From: Nitratireductor sp. XY-223
GTDB lineage: Bacteria > Pseudomonadota > Alphaproteobacteria > Rhizobiales > Rhizobiaceae
Direction: 5' to 3'
Length of the DNA stretch: 54,738 bases
Assembly: GCF_004959855.1 (NCBI RefSeq)
Contig: NZ_SPNT01000009.1
Span: forward strand, 1-54,738
A program made the position numbers and the translations under genes. Below the pieces are notes generated by a model. The model was given only the letters and a program-made list of their open reading frames with translations, was not told where the DNA came from and searched no databases. Positions 27,180 to 35,465 of the stretch are shown here, piece by piece. Every line of letters starts with the position of its first letter. Positions within the stretch are counted from its first letter, which is position 1.

Positions 27180-27299
27180 CTACCTCGTAGGAACCCATGT
27201 CGCCTCAACCGACTGTACCTTATCATCAGCCGCCTGGGATGCACCGACCATTAACAGAAAAGCAACGGAACCGATGATCGACAAGGTGGAATTTTTCAT
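27180..27299 (-). CDS. 39-residue secreted peptide upstream of the FAD oxidase
   Basis: A small gene with an ATG at 27299 and TAG at 27182-27180. It encodes MKNSTLSIIGSVAFLLMVGA followed by SQAADDKVQSVEATWVPTR. The first 23 residues form a clear Sec signal peptide (Lys, hydrophobic core, SQA cleavage site), leaving a 16-residue mature peptide ADDKVQSVEATWVPTR. Its stop lies 14 bases before the ATG of the VAO oxidase, and the AGGAGG sits between them, so the two are one operon. GAGGGA lies upstream of its own ATG. It could be a peptide substrate or cofactor precursor, a signalling peptide, or the stub of a deleted periplasmic protein. I recognise no family. Confidence 0.55.
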   Translation of the reverse strand: MKNSTLSIIGSVAFLLMVGASQAADDKVQSVEATWVPTR

Positions 27300-27319
27300 A
27301 GCGGTGCTGTCCCTCAGAT

Positions 27320-27336
27320 TGTGTTTGATAAACACA
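27320..27336. promoter_or_regulatory. Perfect inverted repeat TGTGTTT-GAT-AAACACA (operator candidate)
   Basis: A 7-bp perfect inverted repeat with a 3-base spacer, 21 bases upstream of the 39-residue peptide gene and in its promoter region. It looks like a binding site for a dimeric repressor or activator. No regulator is encoded beside it; the nearest one is the LysR gene 2.5 kb away. Confidence 0.5.
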
Positions 27337-27514
27337 CATTTGAACTACTGTCCATGATTGTAATTTTGCAACAGAAACAATTATTTGAAAGCTGATAATC
27401 GCCGCCAAATTTCGAGACAAATCGGGCTTTTGTTGCAGAATCAACGCCCGTTGCAGCCCCGTTCAGCGCGCGGGTGAATGCGTTATATTATCCCCAAAAC
27501 AACAGGAGCCCATC

Positions 27515-27757
27515 GTGATCTGGAACATCGTCGACCACAGGACCCGGAAACACCGTTGGCTAAAAGTCAATGCGGTGATTGAAAACACATGGCATGACAA
27601 TTCATGCGACGACGCAGATCAGTTGGAAACGGGTGAAGACGGTGTGCAGTACGACGACCGCAAGGACATACTTCTTCACGATGCCGTTGTTTGGGCAGAA
27701 GGTGTGCCTGCAAAGGTCACTCTCTACCTCTACGATCGAGGGCAAGGAATTCGCTGA
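27515..27757 (+). CDS. Conserved small acidic protein of unknown function
   Basis: An 80-residue hydrophilic protein starting at GTG 27515, with AGGAG seven bases upstream. It begins MIWNIVDHRTRKHRWLKVNA and contains HDNSCDDADQ and AVVWAEGVPAKVTLYLYDRG. I have the impression of similar short proteins in Rhizobiales but no known function. It is divergent from the peptide/oxidase operon and ends just before the duplicated maoC fragment. No membrane segments or signal peptide. Confidence 0.55.
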   Translation: MIWNIVDHRTRKHRWLKVNAVIENTWHDNSCDDADQLETGEDGVQYDDRKDILLHDAVVWAEGVPAKVTLYLYDRGQGIR

Positions 27758-27782
27758 GCGGGCTATATCGGGCGAAGCCGTC

Positions 27783-27994
27783 TACTCCGCCGAAGCCCGC
27801 TGTTTCTCCGGGTGGTCCTCGGGGTCGAAGCGGATGATGGTCAGCCATTCGGCGGTGATCGCCGGCTTCTGCTCTTCCTTGATCTCGACGGTGACGCCGT
27901 GGGTGAGCATCACCATGTCGGCGCCACGGTAGCGCCGTTCCTTCAGGACGAAGCGGCCACGCACGTGCGAGCCGCTCTTGACCGGCGTCAGGAA
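27783..27994 (-). pseudogene. Duplicated 3' fragment of maoC
   Basis: This segment is the last 70 codons of the MaoC hydratase gene (intact at 28859-29362), including the stop, in the same orientation. It has no start and lacks the catalytic hydratase residues, which lie in the missing half. The protein reading FLTPVKSGSHVRGRF to HPEKQRASAE is identical to the intact copy. It ends at base 27994, where the R1 copy begins with no intervening base. Confidence 0.9.
27783..27994 (-). repeat. Direct repeat R2, left copy (maoC 3' end)
   Basis: Two hundred and twelve bases identical to 28860-29071 except for one base (27854 G versus 28931 A). The right copy is continuous with the rest of maoC and is the original location. 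Confidence 0.93.
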
Positions 27995-28185
27995 AGTGCC
28001 TTGGCTATCGCATCCTCCACCCCGTCGAGGGGCGGCTTTCCAATGGCTATATCGTTCGTCTTTACGCGATGGAAAAGGTGCTTTCGCCCAATACGGGCGC
28101 ACGCACTGGACTTCCCGCTCAGGGCGCCTCCGGTCGGGGCCTGCGCGATGACGCCGGGCGAGGCGGAGATTGTCCTGCCGCGTGA
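27995..28185 (+). repeat. Direct repeat R1, right copy (GNAT 3' end plus soxG relic)
   Basis: A copy of 25343-25533 with five mismatches that I can count. It lacks the GNAT 5' part, so it is a dead fragment. Weak similarity to the soxG relic (VFGV for VFRV) continues to about 28205, with a short deletion. It abuts R2 directly at 27994/27995, the novel joint of a tandem duplication. Confidence 0.9.
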
Positions 28186-28361
28186 AGAAGCGGTTTTCGG
28201 TGTGATATTGCCGGCGCGGGAATGACGACATCCAGCCCCTAGAGCGTGTCTTGACGGCCGACCCTGCGGCGTCTCGTACGGCGCCTGTTGAGCCGAATTG
28301 TGTGTTGGCCTACGATAACGCAGTAAACGCGTTGCAAACTTTCCGGAAAAGAACACGCAGC

Positions 28362-28778
28362 ATGATTGCCTACGTCACCGTCGGTGCTGATGACATCGTT
28401 CGCGCGAAACGGTTTTACTCTGCGTTCCTGCCAGCCCTTGACTACGAGCTGGAGGAGGGTCCGGAGGGCCTGAGCTACACGCTGCCCATGCAACCGGGTC
28501 AGTCTGTCGCCCTGCCGGATTTTTACGTCAAACCGACCTTCGATGGACGTCCGGCCTCGGCCGGGAACGGGACCATGATCGCCTTCGAGGCCCGCAATCA
28601 AAAGCAGGTTCGCGACCTTCACTCGGCCGCACTCGCTGCGGGCGGCCTTGACGAGGGCCAGCCGGGATTCCGTGATTCCTACGGGCCTCTTTTTTATGTT
28701 GGCTACCTTCGCGACCCTCAAGGCAACAAGATCGCACTGTTCTCCAGCGATCCGAACGAACCCGGGCGAGACGGATAA
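28362..28778 (+). CDS. VOC-family (glyoxalase/bleomycin-resistance fold) protein
   Basis: A 138-residue vicinal-oxygen-chelate protein: YVTVGADDIVRAKRFYSAFL at the N-terminus, two beta-alpha-beta-beta-beta modules, and a C-terminal YVGYLRDPQGNKIALF block. The family holds a metal with His/Glu ligands; Asp rather than His is near the first site (GADD). Functions range from glyoxalase to dioxygenase to antibiotic binding, so none is assigned. The ATG at 28362 has only a weak ribosome site. It lies in the second arm of the tandem duplication. Confidence 0.8.
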   Translation: MIAYVTVGADDIVRAKRFYSAFLPALDYELEEGPEGLSYTLPMQPGQSVALPDFYVKPTFDGRPASAGNGTMIAFEARNQKQVRDLHSAALAAGGLDEGQPGFRDSYGPLFYVGYLRDPQGNKIALFSSDPNEPGRDG

Positions 28779-28858
28779 CGCCGGTCAAACGGGCGACGAA
28801 CGCGCCCTGTTCGCAACCAGCCGATGCCTGTCAAACCGCGTGCCGCGATACCCGGCTC

Positions 28859-29362
28859 TTACTCCGCCGAAGCCCGCTGTTTCTCCGGGTGGTCCTCGGG
28901 GTCGAAGCGGATGATGGTCAGCCATTCGGCAGTGATCGCCGGCTTCTGCTCTTCCTTGATCTCGACGGTGACGCCGTGGGTGAGCATCACCATGTCGGCG
29001 CCACGGTAGCGCCGTTCCTTCAGGACGAAGCGGCCACGCACGTGCGAGCCGCTCTTGACCGGCGTCAGGAAGCGGATCTTGTTGAAGCCGTAGTTGATGC
29101 CCATGCGCTTTTCGCGCACGTCCGGCATGCAGTCGTAATTCATCGCAGAAAGCAGCGAAAGCGACAGGAAACCGTGCGCAATGGTGCCGCCGAACGGTGT
29201 CTCGGCCTTCGCCTTTTCCGGATCGACATGGATGAACTGGTGGTCGTGCGTCGCATCGGCAAACATGTCGATGGTGTTCTGATCGACCCGGATCCAATCC
29301 GACACACCCAGTTCCTTGCCGATCAGACTGTCCAGTTCAACAAGCGAAATTTCACGCGGCAT
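28859..29362 (-). CDS. MaoC-family (R)-specific enoyl-CoA hydratase-like protein
   Basis: A 167-residue hot-dog-fold protein of the MaoC/NodN group, which adds water to enoyl-CoA or acts on related thioesters. The hydratase signature is present: FADATHDHQFIHVD (about 34-47; Asp and His catalytic) and FGGTIAHGFLSLSLL (about 57-71). The ribosome site before ATG 29362 is weak. Its last 212 bases are duplicated at 27783-27994. No fatty-acid genes are adjacent. Confidence 0.88.
   Translation of the reverse strand: MPREISLVELDSLIGKELGVSDWIRVDQNTIDMFADATHDHQFIHVDPEKAKAETPFGGTIAHGFLSLSLLSAMNYDCMPDVREKRMGINYGFNKIRFLTPVKSGSHVRGRFVLKERRYRGADMVMLTHGVTVEIKEEQKPAITAEWLTIIRFDPEDHPEKQRASAE
28860..29071 (-). 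repeat. Direct repeat R2, right copy (within intact maoC)
   Basis: The original copy of R2, inside the 3' part of the intact maoC gene. See the left copy at 27783-27994. Confidence 0.93.
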
Positions 29363-29515
29363 TGTGCTCAGAATCCCCGAAATTTATATGGTTTCCCATT
29401 TCCATATACGTCCGCGGCTCGCAGGAAAAGGGTATCCGGCGGTCTCAAGGCCTTGCGAACGCGATTTTTGTTGCATGCGTCACGCCCGCGCAACTACGCC
29501 TTCGGGCGGACCGGA

Positions 29516-31045
29516 TCACGGCCGCTGGCTGCCTTCGCGGTCGAGAATGGCGATGGTCTCGTGATAAAGGTGCGAGGCGTCCTCGTGGCTCTTATCGACG
29601 CAAACCATGCCGAGTTTGCCGTATTGCGACAGCGCCCCGATCAGGTGAAAAACCACGCCGCGCTGCGCCGATCCGTGGAAGTGGATGTTGTGCCGAACGG
29701 CAATATCGATCAGGTCCTGGGGCGTCAGGCCGTGATAGTGCTCCGATTCCAGATTGTCCGTCGCATAGTAGTATCGCGTCTCCCCGCCGGGCGTCGAAAA
29801 CAGGCCGGTGGCGCTGTCATAGGCGCCGTCGGTGAGCAAGCGCAGCATGGTCAGGGGATGCGTTGTGCCGCCCTTGCGCAGGTTGATCTCGATCGCGTAG
29901 TGACGCCAGGCGTCGCCCTCCCTGACCGAGACGAAATCAATGCCGAAATGACCGAGCACGCCGCGCTCCTTGAGCAGGCGGGCGGTGCGCATGCCGCTGT
30001 CCTGTATATCGAGCCTGTAGGCCCTGTCGGCCGGAAACCGGCAGCCGAGGAAGACCTGATCGCCGCTGCCGCCGAGAATCTGATCGTGGGTCGAGACCGG
30101 ATCGAGATGACCGGAGGGATCGACGCGATACTGGACCGACGGCGATCGCTTGTGCGTGCCTTCGACATAGGCTTCGACAATGCATCCCATCTCGTCGATC
30201 TTGTTTTCGAACAGCTCCCAAGTCATGTCGCTGGCGCAGAAGGTGGCGCCCGGCAAACGGTCTGAGACCCAGGATTTGCCGATGCCGGTATCGGGCGCCT
30301 TGTCGAAACGGAAAATGGCATTTCCCTCTCCGGAAAATCCCTCGTTGAGCTTGATCACGGCACGCCTGAGATCCGGATTTTGCCGTTTCAGCTCGGTGAG
30401 CGCTTCGGCTATGTCGTTGTCGTCGGCAAGGTCCTCGAAACCCTCGGCGATCGGCAGGCCGCTCTCGCGGAAGAGTTTCCTGCTGCCGCTCTTGGACCCG
30501 TAGTCCTGCAGCGCGGGGTCGCAGCCATAGATGGGAATGCCGAGCCGCGCCGCCAGGCGGCGCTCCAGCGGCGTCACGTTGAAGCAAGCCATATGGGCGA
30601 GCGAACGGTCGCCGAGAGCGTTCCCGATACGGTCGCAAAGCCGTGGGCGGTCGAGGATCTTTTGCGTCAACGGAACGTCCGCATCGTCGTGGCACGAAAC
30701 AAGTTTCAGCCGTTCGCGCGCATGGTGCTGGGGAACACCTGGCAGGAGGTGCAGGTAGTAGTCGATAATGCACTCGGCGATCGGCTGGCTGGAGACGTAA
30801 ATGATGCGCGTGCGCGGCATGCGCAGCAGTTGCAGCATGCACAGCATGCGCTCTTCGTAGTGATGCACACCGGAGATCTTGGACAAAACCTCCTGGTCGA
30901 GCGACAGGCTGGGGATGATCAGGACCGTGCGCGGATGCAGCCGGTCGGGGAACACACGTTCGAACAGGTCCGGCAAACCGGATTGCAGCCGGTTGAAGGT
31001 CTCAACCTCGTCCTCGATTTCCGGCGTTTCGATAATGCCGTTCAA
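29516..31045 (-). CDS. ATP-grasp peptide ligase PGM1-related protein
   Basis: A 509-residue protein resembling the PGM1 family of ATP-grasp carboxylate-amine ligases, named from pheganomycin biosynthesis, where the enzyme joins a non-proteinogenic amino acid to a peptide. Visible segments: LDQEVLSKISGVHHYEERML, IIYVSSQPIAECIIDYYL, the ATP-grasp core LRRAVIKLNEGFSGEGNA, then GHFGIDFVSVREG and HYAIEINLRKGGTTHPL (metal-binding E-x-N). The start is TTG 31045, with GGGGCAGG upstream. It stands alone without peptide or transporter genes, so the substrate is unknown. Such orphan homologues are common in proteobacteria. Confidence 0.75.
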   Translation of the reverse strand: MNGIIETPEIEDEVETFNRLQSGLPDLFERVFPDRLHPRTVLIIPSLSLDQEVLSKISGVHHYEERMLCMLQLLRMPRTRIIYVSSQPIAECIIDYYLHLLPGVPQHHARERLKLVSCHDDADVPLTQKILDRPRLCDRIGNALGDRSLAHMACFNVTPLERRLAARLGIPIYGCDPALQDYGSKSGSRKLFRESGLPIAEGFEDLADDNDIAEALTELKRQNPDLRRAVIKLNEGFSGEGNAIFRFDKAPDTGIGKSWVSDRLPGATFCASDMTWELFENKIDEMGCIVEAYVEGTHKRSPSVQYRVDPSGHLDPVSTHDQILGGSGDQVFLGCRFPADRAYRLDIQDSGMRTARLLKERGVLGHFGIDFVSVREGDAWRHYAIEINLRKGGTTHPLTMLRLLTDGAYDSATGLFSTPGGETRYYYATDNLESEHYHGLTPQDLIDIAVRHNIHFHGSAQRGVVFHLIGALSQYGKLGMVCVDKSHEDASHLYHETIAILDREGSQRP

Positions 31046-31292
31046 GCCTGCCCCTTGTCGCTCCTGATGCCGGCGCAGCCACCCGGATGCGCCGGCGTAA
31101 CGATTGCCGCACTATTGTTACTTTGCCGACGCATTCGCCGCAAGGCGGACCCTGCGGCCGCGCACACACCGCAACGTCGCGTTGCCACCGATGATTTTGC
31201 GCCGCGAAAAGACTTTTCGCCCGATCAGCCGTCCCGCGACAATTCATTGTCCGGACGCTGACGGATATAGAACCTCGTTGTTTTAAATGGGG

Positions 31293-31319
31293 CCAAATTT
31301 GGTTCAGTGTTGGTGCCAA
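31293..31319. promoter_or_regulatory. Tandem inverted repeats CCAAATTTGG and TTGG-TG-CCAA before cysH
   Basis: Two short inverted repeats 8 bases apart, within 50 bases of the cysH ATG. Both contain CCAA/TTGG half-sites, so they may bind the same dimeric regulator twice. A sulfur-responsive regulator (CysB or Cbl type) is the obvious guess, but the sequence does not name it. Confidence 0.4.
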
Positions 31320-31339
31320 GATCAACCGGAGTGGATTCG

Positions 31340-32089
31340 ATGCAATCCGGAAAGGCCATCATCCATGAGCCGGCGCTCGCTGCGGATCTCGGTGCCATGC
31401 CGCTGGACGATCGGCTGGCGTTGCTGGCCGAAGGGCGAAAAAACGCCGTGTTCACGACCAGCCTCGGCATCGAGGACCAGGTGCTGACGGCGGCGCTTGC
31501 GCGTGCAGCGCCCGGCGTGCGTATCGTCACGCTGGAAACCGGCCGCCTGTTCGATGAAACGGTGGCGCTGATCGCCGAAACCGAGGCGAAATACGGAATC
31601 TCCATCGAGCGTTTCCGGCCGGACGAAAAGAAACTTGCCGACTACGTGCAGCGCTTCGGCATGAACGGCTTTTACGACAGCATCGAGGCCCGCAAGGCCT
31701 GCTGCGGGGTGCGCAAGCTCGAGCCGCTGGCCCGCGCGCTCGACGGCGCCGATCTGTGGATCACCGGGCTGCGGCGCGGCCAGTCTGCCAACCGGTCCGA
31801 TGTTGCCTTCGCCGAATTCGACGCGGAGCGCGGTCTTCTCAAGGCCAATCCGCTGGCCGACTGGGATATCGACACCGTGAGCGCCTATGTCGAAGCCGAG
31901 GGCGTTCCGGTCAATCCGCTGCACGCGCGCGGCTATCCATCGATCGGTTGCGAGCCCTGCACCCGTGCCATCAAGCCCGGCGAAGACGAACGCGCCGGCC
32001 GCTGGTGGTGGGAAAACGACCAGAAACGCGAATGCGGCCTGCATGTCGCCGGCGCCGCCGGGCAATCGCAGATCCCCGTACAGCCATAA
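31340..32089 (+). CDS. cysH: Adenosine 5'-phosphosulfate (APS) reductase
   Basis: A 249-residue reductase converting APS to sulfite and AMP. Cys121-Cys122 ([11 protein letters not shown]) and Cys204/Cys207 (GCEPC) are the [4Fe-4S] ligands that distinguish the APS-using enzyme from PAPS reductases. The catalytic Cys is about 232 in ECGLH. The PP-motif region [10 protein letters not shown] is present. The ATG at 31340 has CCGGAG upstream. It is the first gene of cysHDN. No APS kinase is needed and none is encoded. Confidence 0.95.
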   Translation: MQSGKAIIHEPALAADLGAMPLDDRLALLAEGRKNAVFTTSLGIEDQVLTAALARAAPGVRIVTLETGRLFDETVALIAETEAKYGISIERFRPDEKKLADYVQRFGMNGFYDSIEARKACCGVRKLEPLARALDGADLWITGLRRGQSANRSDVAFAEFDAERGLLKANPLADWDIDTVSAYVEAEGVPVNPLHARGYPSIGCEPCTRAIKPGEDERAGRWWWENDQKRECGLHVAGAAGQSQIPVQP

Positions 32090-32100
32090 CAGGAAAAGAC

Positions 32101-33018
32101 ATGTCCGAGACAAAGCCGCCCCTTGATCCCAATCTCAAGGCGCTCGAAAGCGAGGCCATCCATATATTCCGCGAGGTCGCGGCGGAGTTCGAGCGGCCGG
32201 TCATGCTCTATTCGGTCGGCAAGGACTCGTCGGTGCTGCTGCACCTGGCGCGCAAGGCATTTTATCCGGGGCGGATCCCGTTCCCCCTGCTGCACATCGA
32301 CACGGGCTGGAAATTCCGCGAGATGATCGCCTTCCGCGACCGGATGGCGGCCGAATTCGACCTCGATCTCGTCACCTACACCAATCCGCGCGGCAAGCTC
32401 GAGGGCGTGACGCCCTTCACGCACGGATCGTCCGTCTATACCAACATCATGAAGACAGAGGCGCTGCGCCAGGCGCTCGATGCCGGCCAGTACGACGCCG
32501 CATTCGGCGGCGCGAGGCGCGACGAGGAGGCCTCGCGCGCCAAGGAGCGGATCTACTCCTTCCGCACGCCCGATCACCGCTGGGATCCGCGCAACCAGCG
32601 CCCTGAACTCTGGTCGATCTACAACGGCCAGATCCGCAAGGGCGAGAGCGTGCGCGCATTTCCGCTGTCCAACTGGACCGAGGTCGATATCTGGCGCTAC
32701 ATCCAGGCCGAGAGCATCCCGATCGTTCCACTTTATTTTGCCGCCCAACGGCCCGTCGTCGAGCGCGACGGCATGCTGGTGCTGGCGGAGGACGAGCGGC
32801 TGGAACTGCTGCCCGGCGAGGTCAAGAGGACCGAGACCATCCGCTTCCGCACGCTCGGCTGTTTCCCGCTGACCGGCGCCATCCGTTCGACGGCGACGAC
32901 GCTCGACGACATTATCGGCGAGCTTGAGACCGCGACAGTTTCGGAGCGGCAGGGCCGCGCCATCGACCGCGACGAGGCCGGCTCCATGGAGAAGAAAAAA
33001 CGCGAGGGCTATTTCTGA
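32101..33018 (+). CDS. cysD: Sulfate adenylyltransferase subunit 2 (ATP sulfurylase small subunit)
   Basis: A 305-residue N-type ATP pyrophosphatase that adenylates sulfate to APS together with the CysN GTPase. The PP-loop [13 protein letters not shown] is at about 38-50, then [29 protein letters not shown] and the C-terminal [14 protein letters not shown] 32101 follows AGGAAAAGAC and lies 11 bases after the cysH stop. Its stop overlaps the cysN start. Confidence 0.96.
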   Translation: MSETKPPLDPNLKALESEAIHIFREVAAEFERPVMLYSVGKDSSVLLHLARKAFYPGRIPFPLLHIDTGWKFREMIAFRDRMAAEFDLDLVTYTNPRGKLEGVTPFTHGSSVYTNIMKTEALRQALDAGQYDAAFGGARRDEEASRAKERIYSFRTPDHRWDPRNQRPELWSIYNGQIRKGESVRAFPLSNWTEVDIWRYIQAESIPIVPLYFAAQRPVVERDGMLVLAEDERLELLPGEVKRTETIRFRTLGCFPLTGAIRSTATTLDDIIGELETATVSERQGRAIDRDEAGSMEKKKREGYF

Positions 33019-34493
33019 TGACCGCCAATATCGAAGCCACGGTGCAGGCGGCGGAAGCCGCCCAGCCCGCGACACGCAATGCCCGCCCCTTGCGCCTGAT
33101 CACCTGCGGCAGTGTCGATGACGGAAAGTCGACGCTGATCGGACGTCTCCTGTGGGACACCAAGGCGGTCAAGGAAGACCAGGCCGACGCGCTGGCGCGC
33201 GACAACCGCCACCAGCAGAACGATCTCGGCCTGCCGGACTTCGCGCTGCTGCTCGACGGGCTGCAAGCGGAGCGGGAGCAGGGCATCACCATCGATGTCG
33301 CCTATCGCTATTTTTCCACCGACCGGCGCTCCTTCATCGTCGCCGACACGCCCGGACACGAGCAATATACCCGCAACATGGCGACCGGTGCCTCGACGGC
33401 CGACCTCGCCGTGCTGCTGGTCGACGCCCGCGCCGGCATCCTCGAGCAGACTCGACGCCATGCCACCATCGCGACACTGATGGGCATTCGCCAGTTCGTG
33501 CTCGCCGTCAACAAGATCGACCTGATCGACTATGACGAGGCGGTCTTCAATCAAATTTCGGCCGAGTTCCGTCAGTTTGCGTTGTCGCTCGGCGTGACAG
33601 ACGTGACGGCGATCCCGATGTCCGCGCTGCTCGGCGAGAATGTCGTGCATCCCGGCACCGCGTCGATGCCGTGGTATTCGGGCCCGCCGCTGGTCGAGGT
33701 CCTGGAACTTGCGACCCAGCGCACCGCGCAGACGGTCGGCTTCCGCCTTCCGGTGCAGCGGGTCAGCCGCCCGGACGAGAGTTTCCGCGGCTATCAGGGA
33801 ACGGTCGCCGGCGGTTCGGTCAAGCCGGGCGACAGCATCGTGGTCCTGCCGGCCGGCTCGGTCGCGAACGTCAAGCAGATCGTCACCTTCGACCTGGTGC
33901 GCAACGCCGCCGTCGCCGGCGATGCCATCACGCTGGTGCTCGACCGCCATGTCGATATCGCGCGCGGCGACATGATCGCCTCGATCGATGCGGCGCCGGC
34001 GCTCGGCCGCGCCTTCGAGGCCAAGCTCGTCGCGCTATCGGCCGATGCGATTACCACCGGCAAGCGCTACTGGCTGAAATCCTCGAGCCGCCGCCAGCGG
34101 GTGCGGGTCGAACCGAAGACGCGGCTCGCCCTGAAAACCGGTCAGTGGGACGGCGCCGACAGCCTGCCGCTCAATTCCATCGGCACGGTGCATCTCGATT
34201 TCGACGAAGCGGCGATGTTCGATCCCTACGAGACGAACCGCAACACGGGTGCCTTCATCCTGATCGATCCGGACACCAACAACACGGTGGCGGGCGGCAT
34301 GATCGTTGAGCGCACCACCCGGGTCGACGGCATCGATGCCGGCGGCGAGCGCGACCACGTGCTCCTGTCTCTGCCCGAGGACCTGGCCGACCGGCTGATG
34401 GCGAGCGAGGCCTTCGCCGATCTGCGCGACCATGTCGAGATCCGCCGCGTGAGCGGCGCACGGGCGGCTGCGGTGCTCAAGGACGTCGACTAA
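33018..34493 (+). CDS. cysN: Sulfate adenylyltransferase subunit 1 (GTPase)
   Basis: A 491-residue elongation-factor-like GTPase driving ATP sulfurylase. P-loop GSVDDGKST at about 31-39, DTPGHEQYTRNMATG, NKIDLID, and two beta-barrel domains. The length stops at CysN, without the CysC (APS kinase) extension found in NodQ-type fusions, consistent with an APS-reductase route. The ATG overlaps the cysD stop by one base. It is the last gene of the operon. Confidence 0.96.
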   Translation: MTANIEATVQAAEAAQPATRNARPLRLITCGSVDDGKSTLIGRLLWDTKAVKEDQADALARDNRHQQNDLGLPDFALLLDGLQAEREQGITIDVAYRYFSTDRRSFIVADTPGHEQYTRNMATGASTADLAVLLVDARAGILEQTRRHATIATLMGIRQFVLAVNKIDLIDYDEAVFNQISAEFRQFALSLGVTDVTAIPMSALLGENVVHPGTASMPWYSGPPLVEVLELATQRTAQTVGFRLPVQRVSRPDESFRGYQGTVAGGSVKPGDSIVVLPAGSVANVKQIVTFDLVRNAAVAGDAITLVLDRHVDIARGDMIASIDAAPALGRAFEAKLVALSADAITTGKRYWLKSSSRRQRVRVEPKTRLALKTGQWDGADSLPLNSIGTVHLDFDEAAMFDPYETNRNTGAFILIDPDTNNTVAGGMIVERTTRVDGIDAGGERDHVLLSLPEDLADRLMASEAFADLRDHVEIRRVSGARAAAVLKDVD

Positions 34494-34583
34494 GGTTACG
34501 GAGTGGCAGTGAAAATTTAACCTGTCGTTCTCCGGAATTGCGCGCTAGCATTCGCGCGCAGTTGTTTTGTCGGGGGACGATCG

Positions 34584-35390
34584 ATGAATGAGTTTTTCAC
34601 GCAGCTGGGCGCCTTCGGTCCGCTGCTCTATGGCGTCATCAAGGCACTGATCTTCCTGGTCATCGGCTACATGGCGGCCGGCTGGATTTCGCGGATGATC
34701 CGCAAGCGGGTGCTGGCGGATCCCAATCTCGACGATACGCTCGGCGTCTTTTTCGCCTCGATTGCCAAATGGCTCATCCTGGCGGTCGTCGTCATTGCGG
34801 TCCTGCAGGTGTTCGGTTTCCAGGCGACCAGCCTCGTTGCGGTGCTCGGCGCGGCGACGCTTGCCATCGGTCTGGCGCTGCAGGGAACGCTTCAGGATAT
34901 CGCCGCCGGCGTCATGATCGTCATCTTCCGTCCCTTCAAGCTCGGGCAATATGTCGACATTGCCGGAACCGCGGGAACCGTCAAGAATCTCAACTTGTTC
35001 GTCACCGAACTCGTGACGCCCGACAACGTCCAGATCGTCGTTCCGAACGGCAAGGTGTGGGGCTCGATCATCACCAACTACTCGGCGAACGACACGCGCC
35101 GCGTGGATCTCACCTTCGGCATCGATTACGGCGATGACGCCGACAAGGCGATGGCCGTCATCCTGAAATGCGCCGGCGACGACAAGCGCGTGCATGGCAA
35201 TCCGGAACCCTGGGTGCGGGTGGTCAATCTCGGCGATTCATCGGTCGATATAACGACACGGCTGTGGTGCGACGCCGCCGATTACTGGGATCTGAAATTC
35301 GCCATGACCAAGACGGTCAAGGAGGCCTTCGACAAGGAAGGCATCTCGATCCCCTATCCGCACCATGTGGAAATCCAGAGGCAGGGCTGA
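34584..35390 (+). CDS. Small-conductance mechanosensitive channel (MscS family)
   Basis: A 268-residue MscS-type channel that releases solutes on osmotic downshock. Three N-terminal helices end in the pore helix VAVLGAATLAIGLALQGTL (about 91-109). The beta-domain follows (GQYVDIAGTAGTVKNLNLF, VPNGKVWGSIITNYSAN), then the cytoplasmic cage domain. The length is close to E. coli MscS (286). The ATG at 34584 follows GGGGGACGATCG. It lies between the two sulfur-assimilation blocks and has no evident link to them. Confidence 0.93.
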   Translation: MNEFFTQLGAFGPLLYGVIKALIFLVIGYMAAGWISRMIRKRVLADPNLDDTLGVFFASIAKWLILAVVVIAVLQVFGFQATSLVAVLGAATLAIGLALQGTLQDIAAGVMIVIFRPFKLGQYVDIAGTAGTVKNLNLFVTELVTPDNVQIVVPNGKVWGSIITNYSANDTRRVDLTFGIDYGDDADKAMAVILKCAGDDKRVHGNPEPWVRVVNLGDSSVDITTRLWCDAADYWDLKFAMTKTVKEAFDKEGISIPYPHHVEIQRQG

Positions 35391-35465
35391 CGGAAGACCG
35401 GTGCCCGGAGGGGTATCCGTGCGCCGGAGTTGGGCCACCTGTCTCTCACCGCGCCGAAACATGCA

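Noticed and set aside
28239..28721. Minus-strand frame opposite the VOC gene
   Set aside because: The plus strand encodes a recognisable VOC fold; the minus frame has no features.
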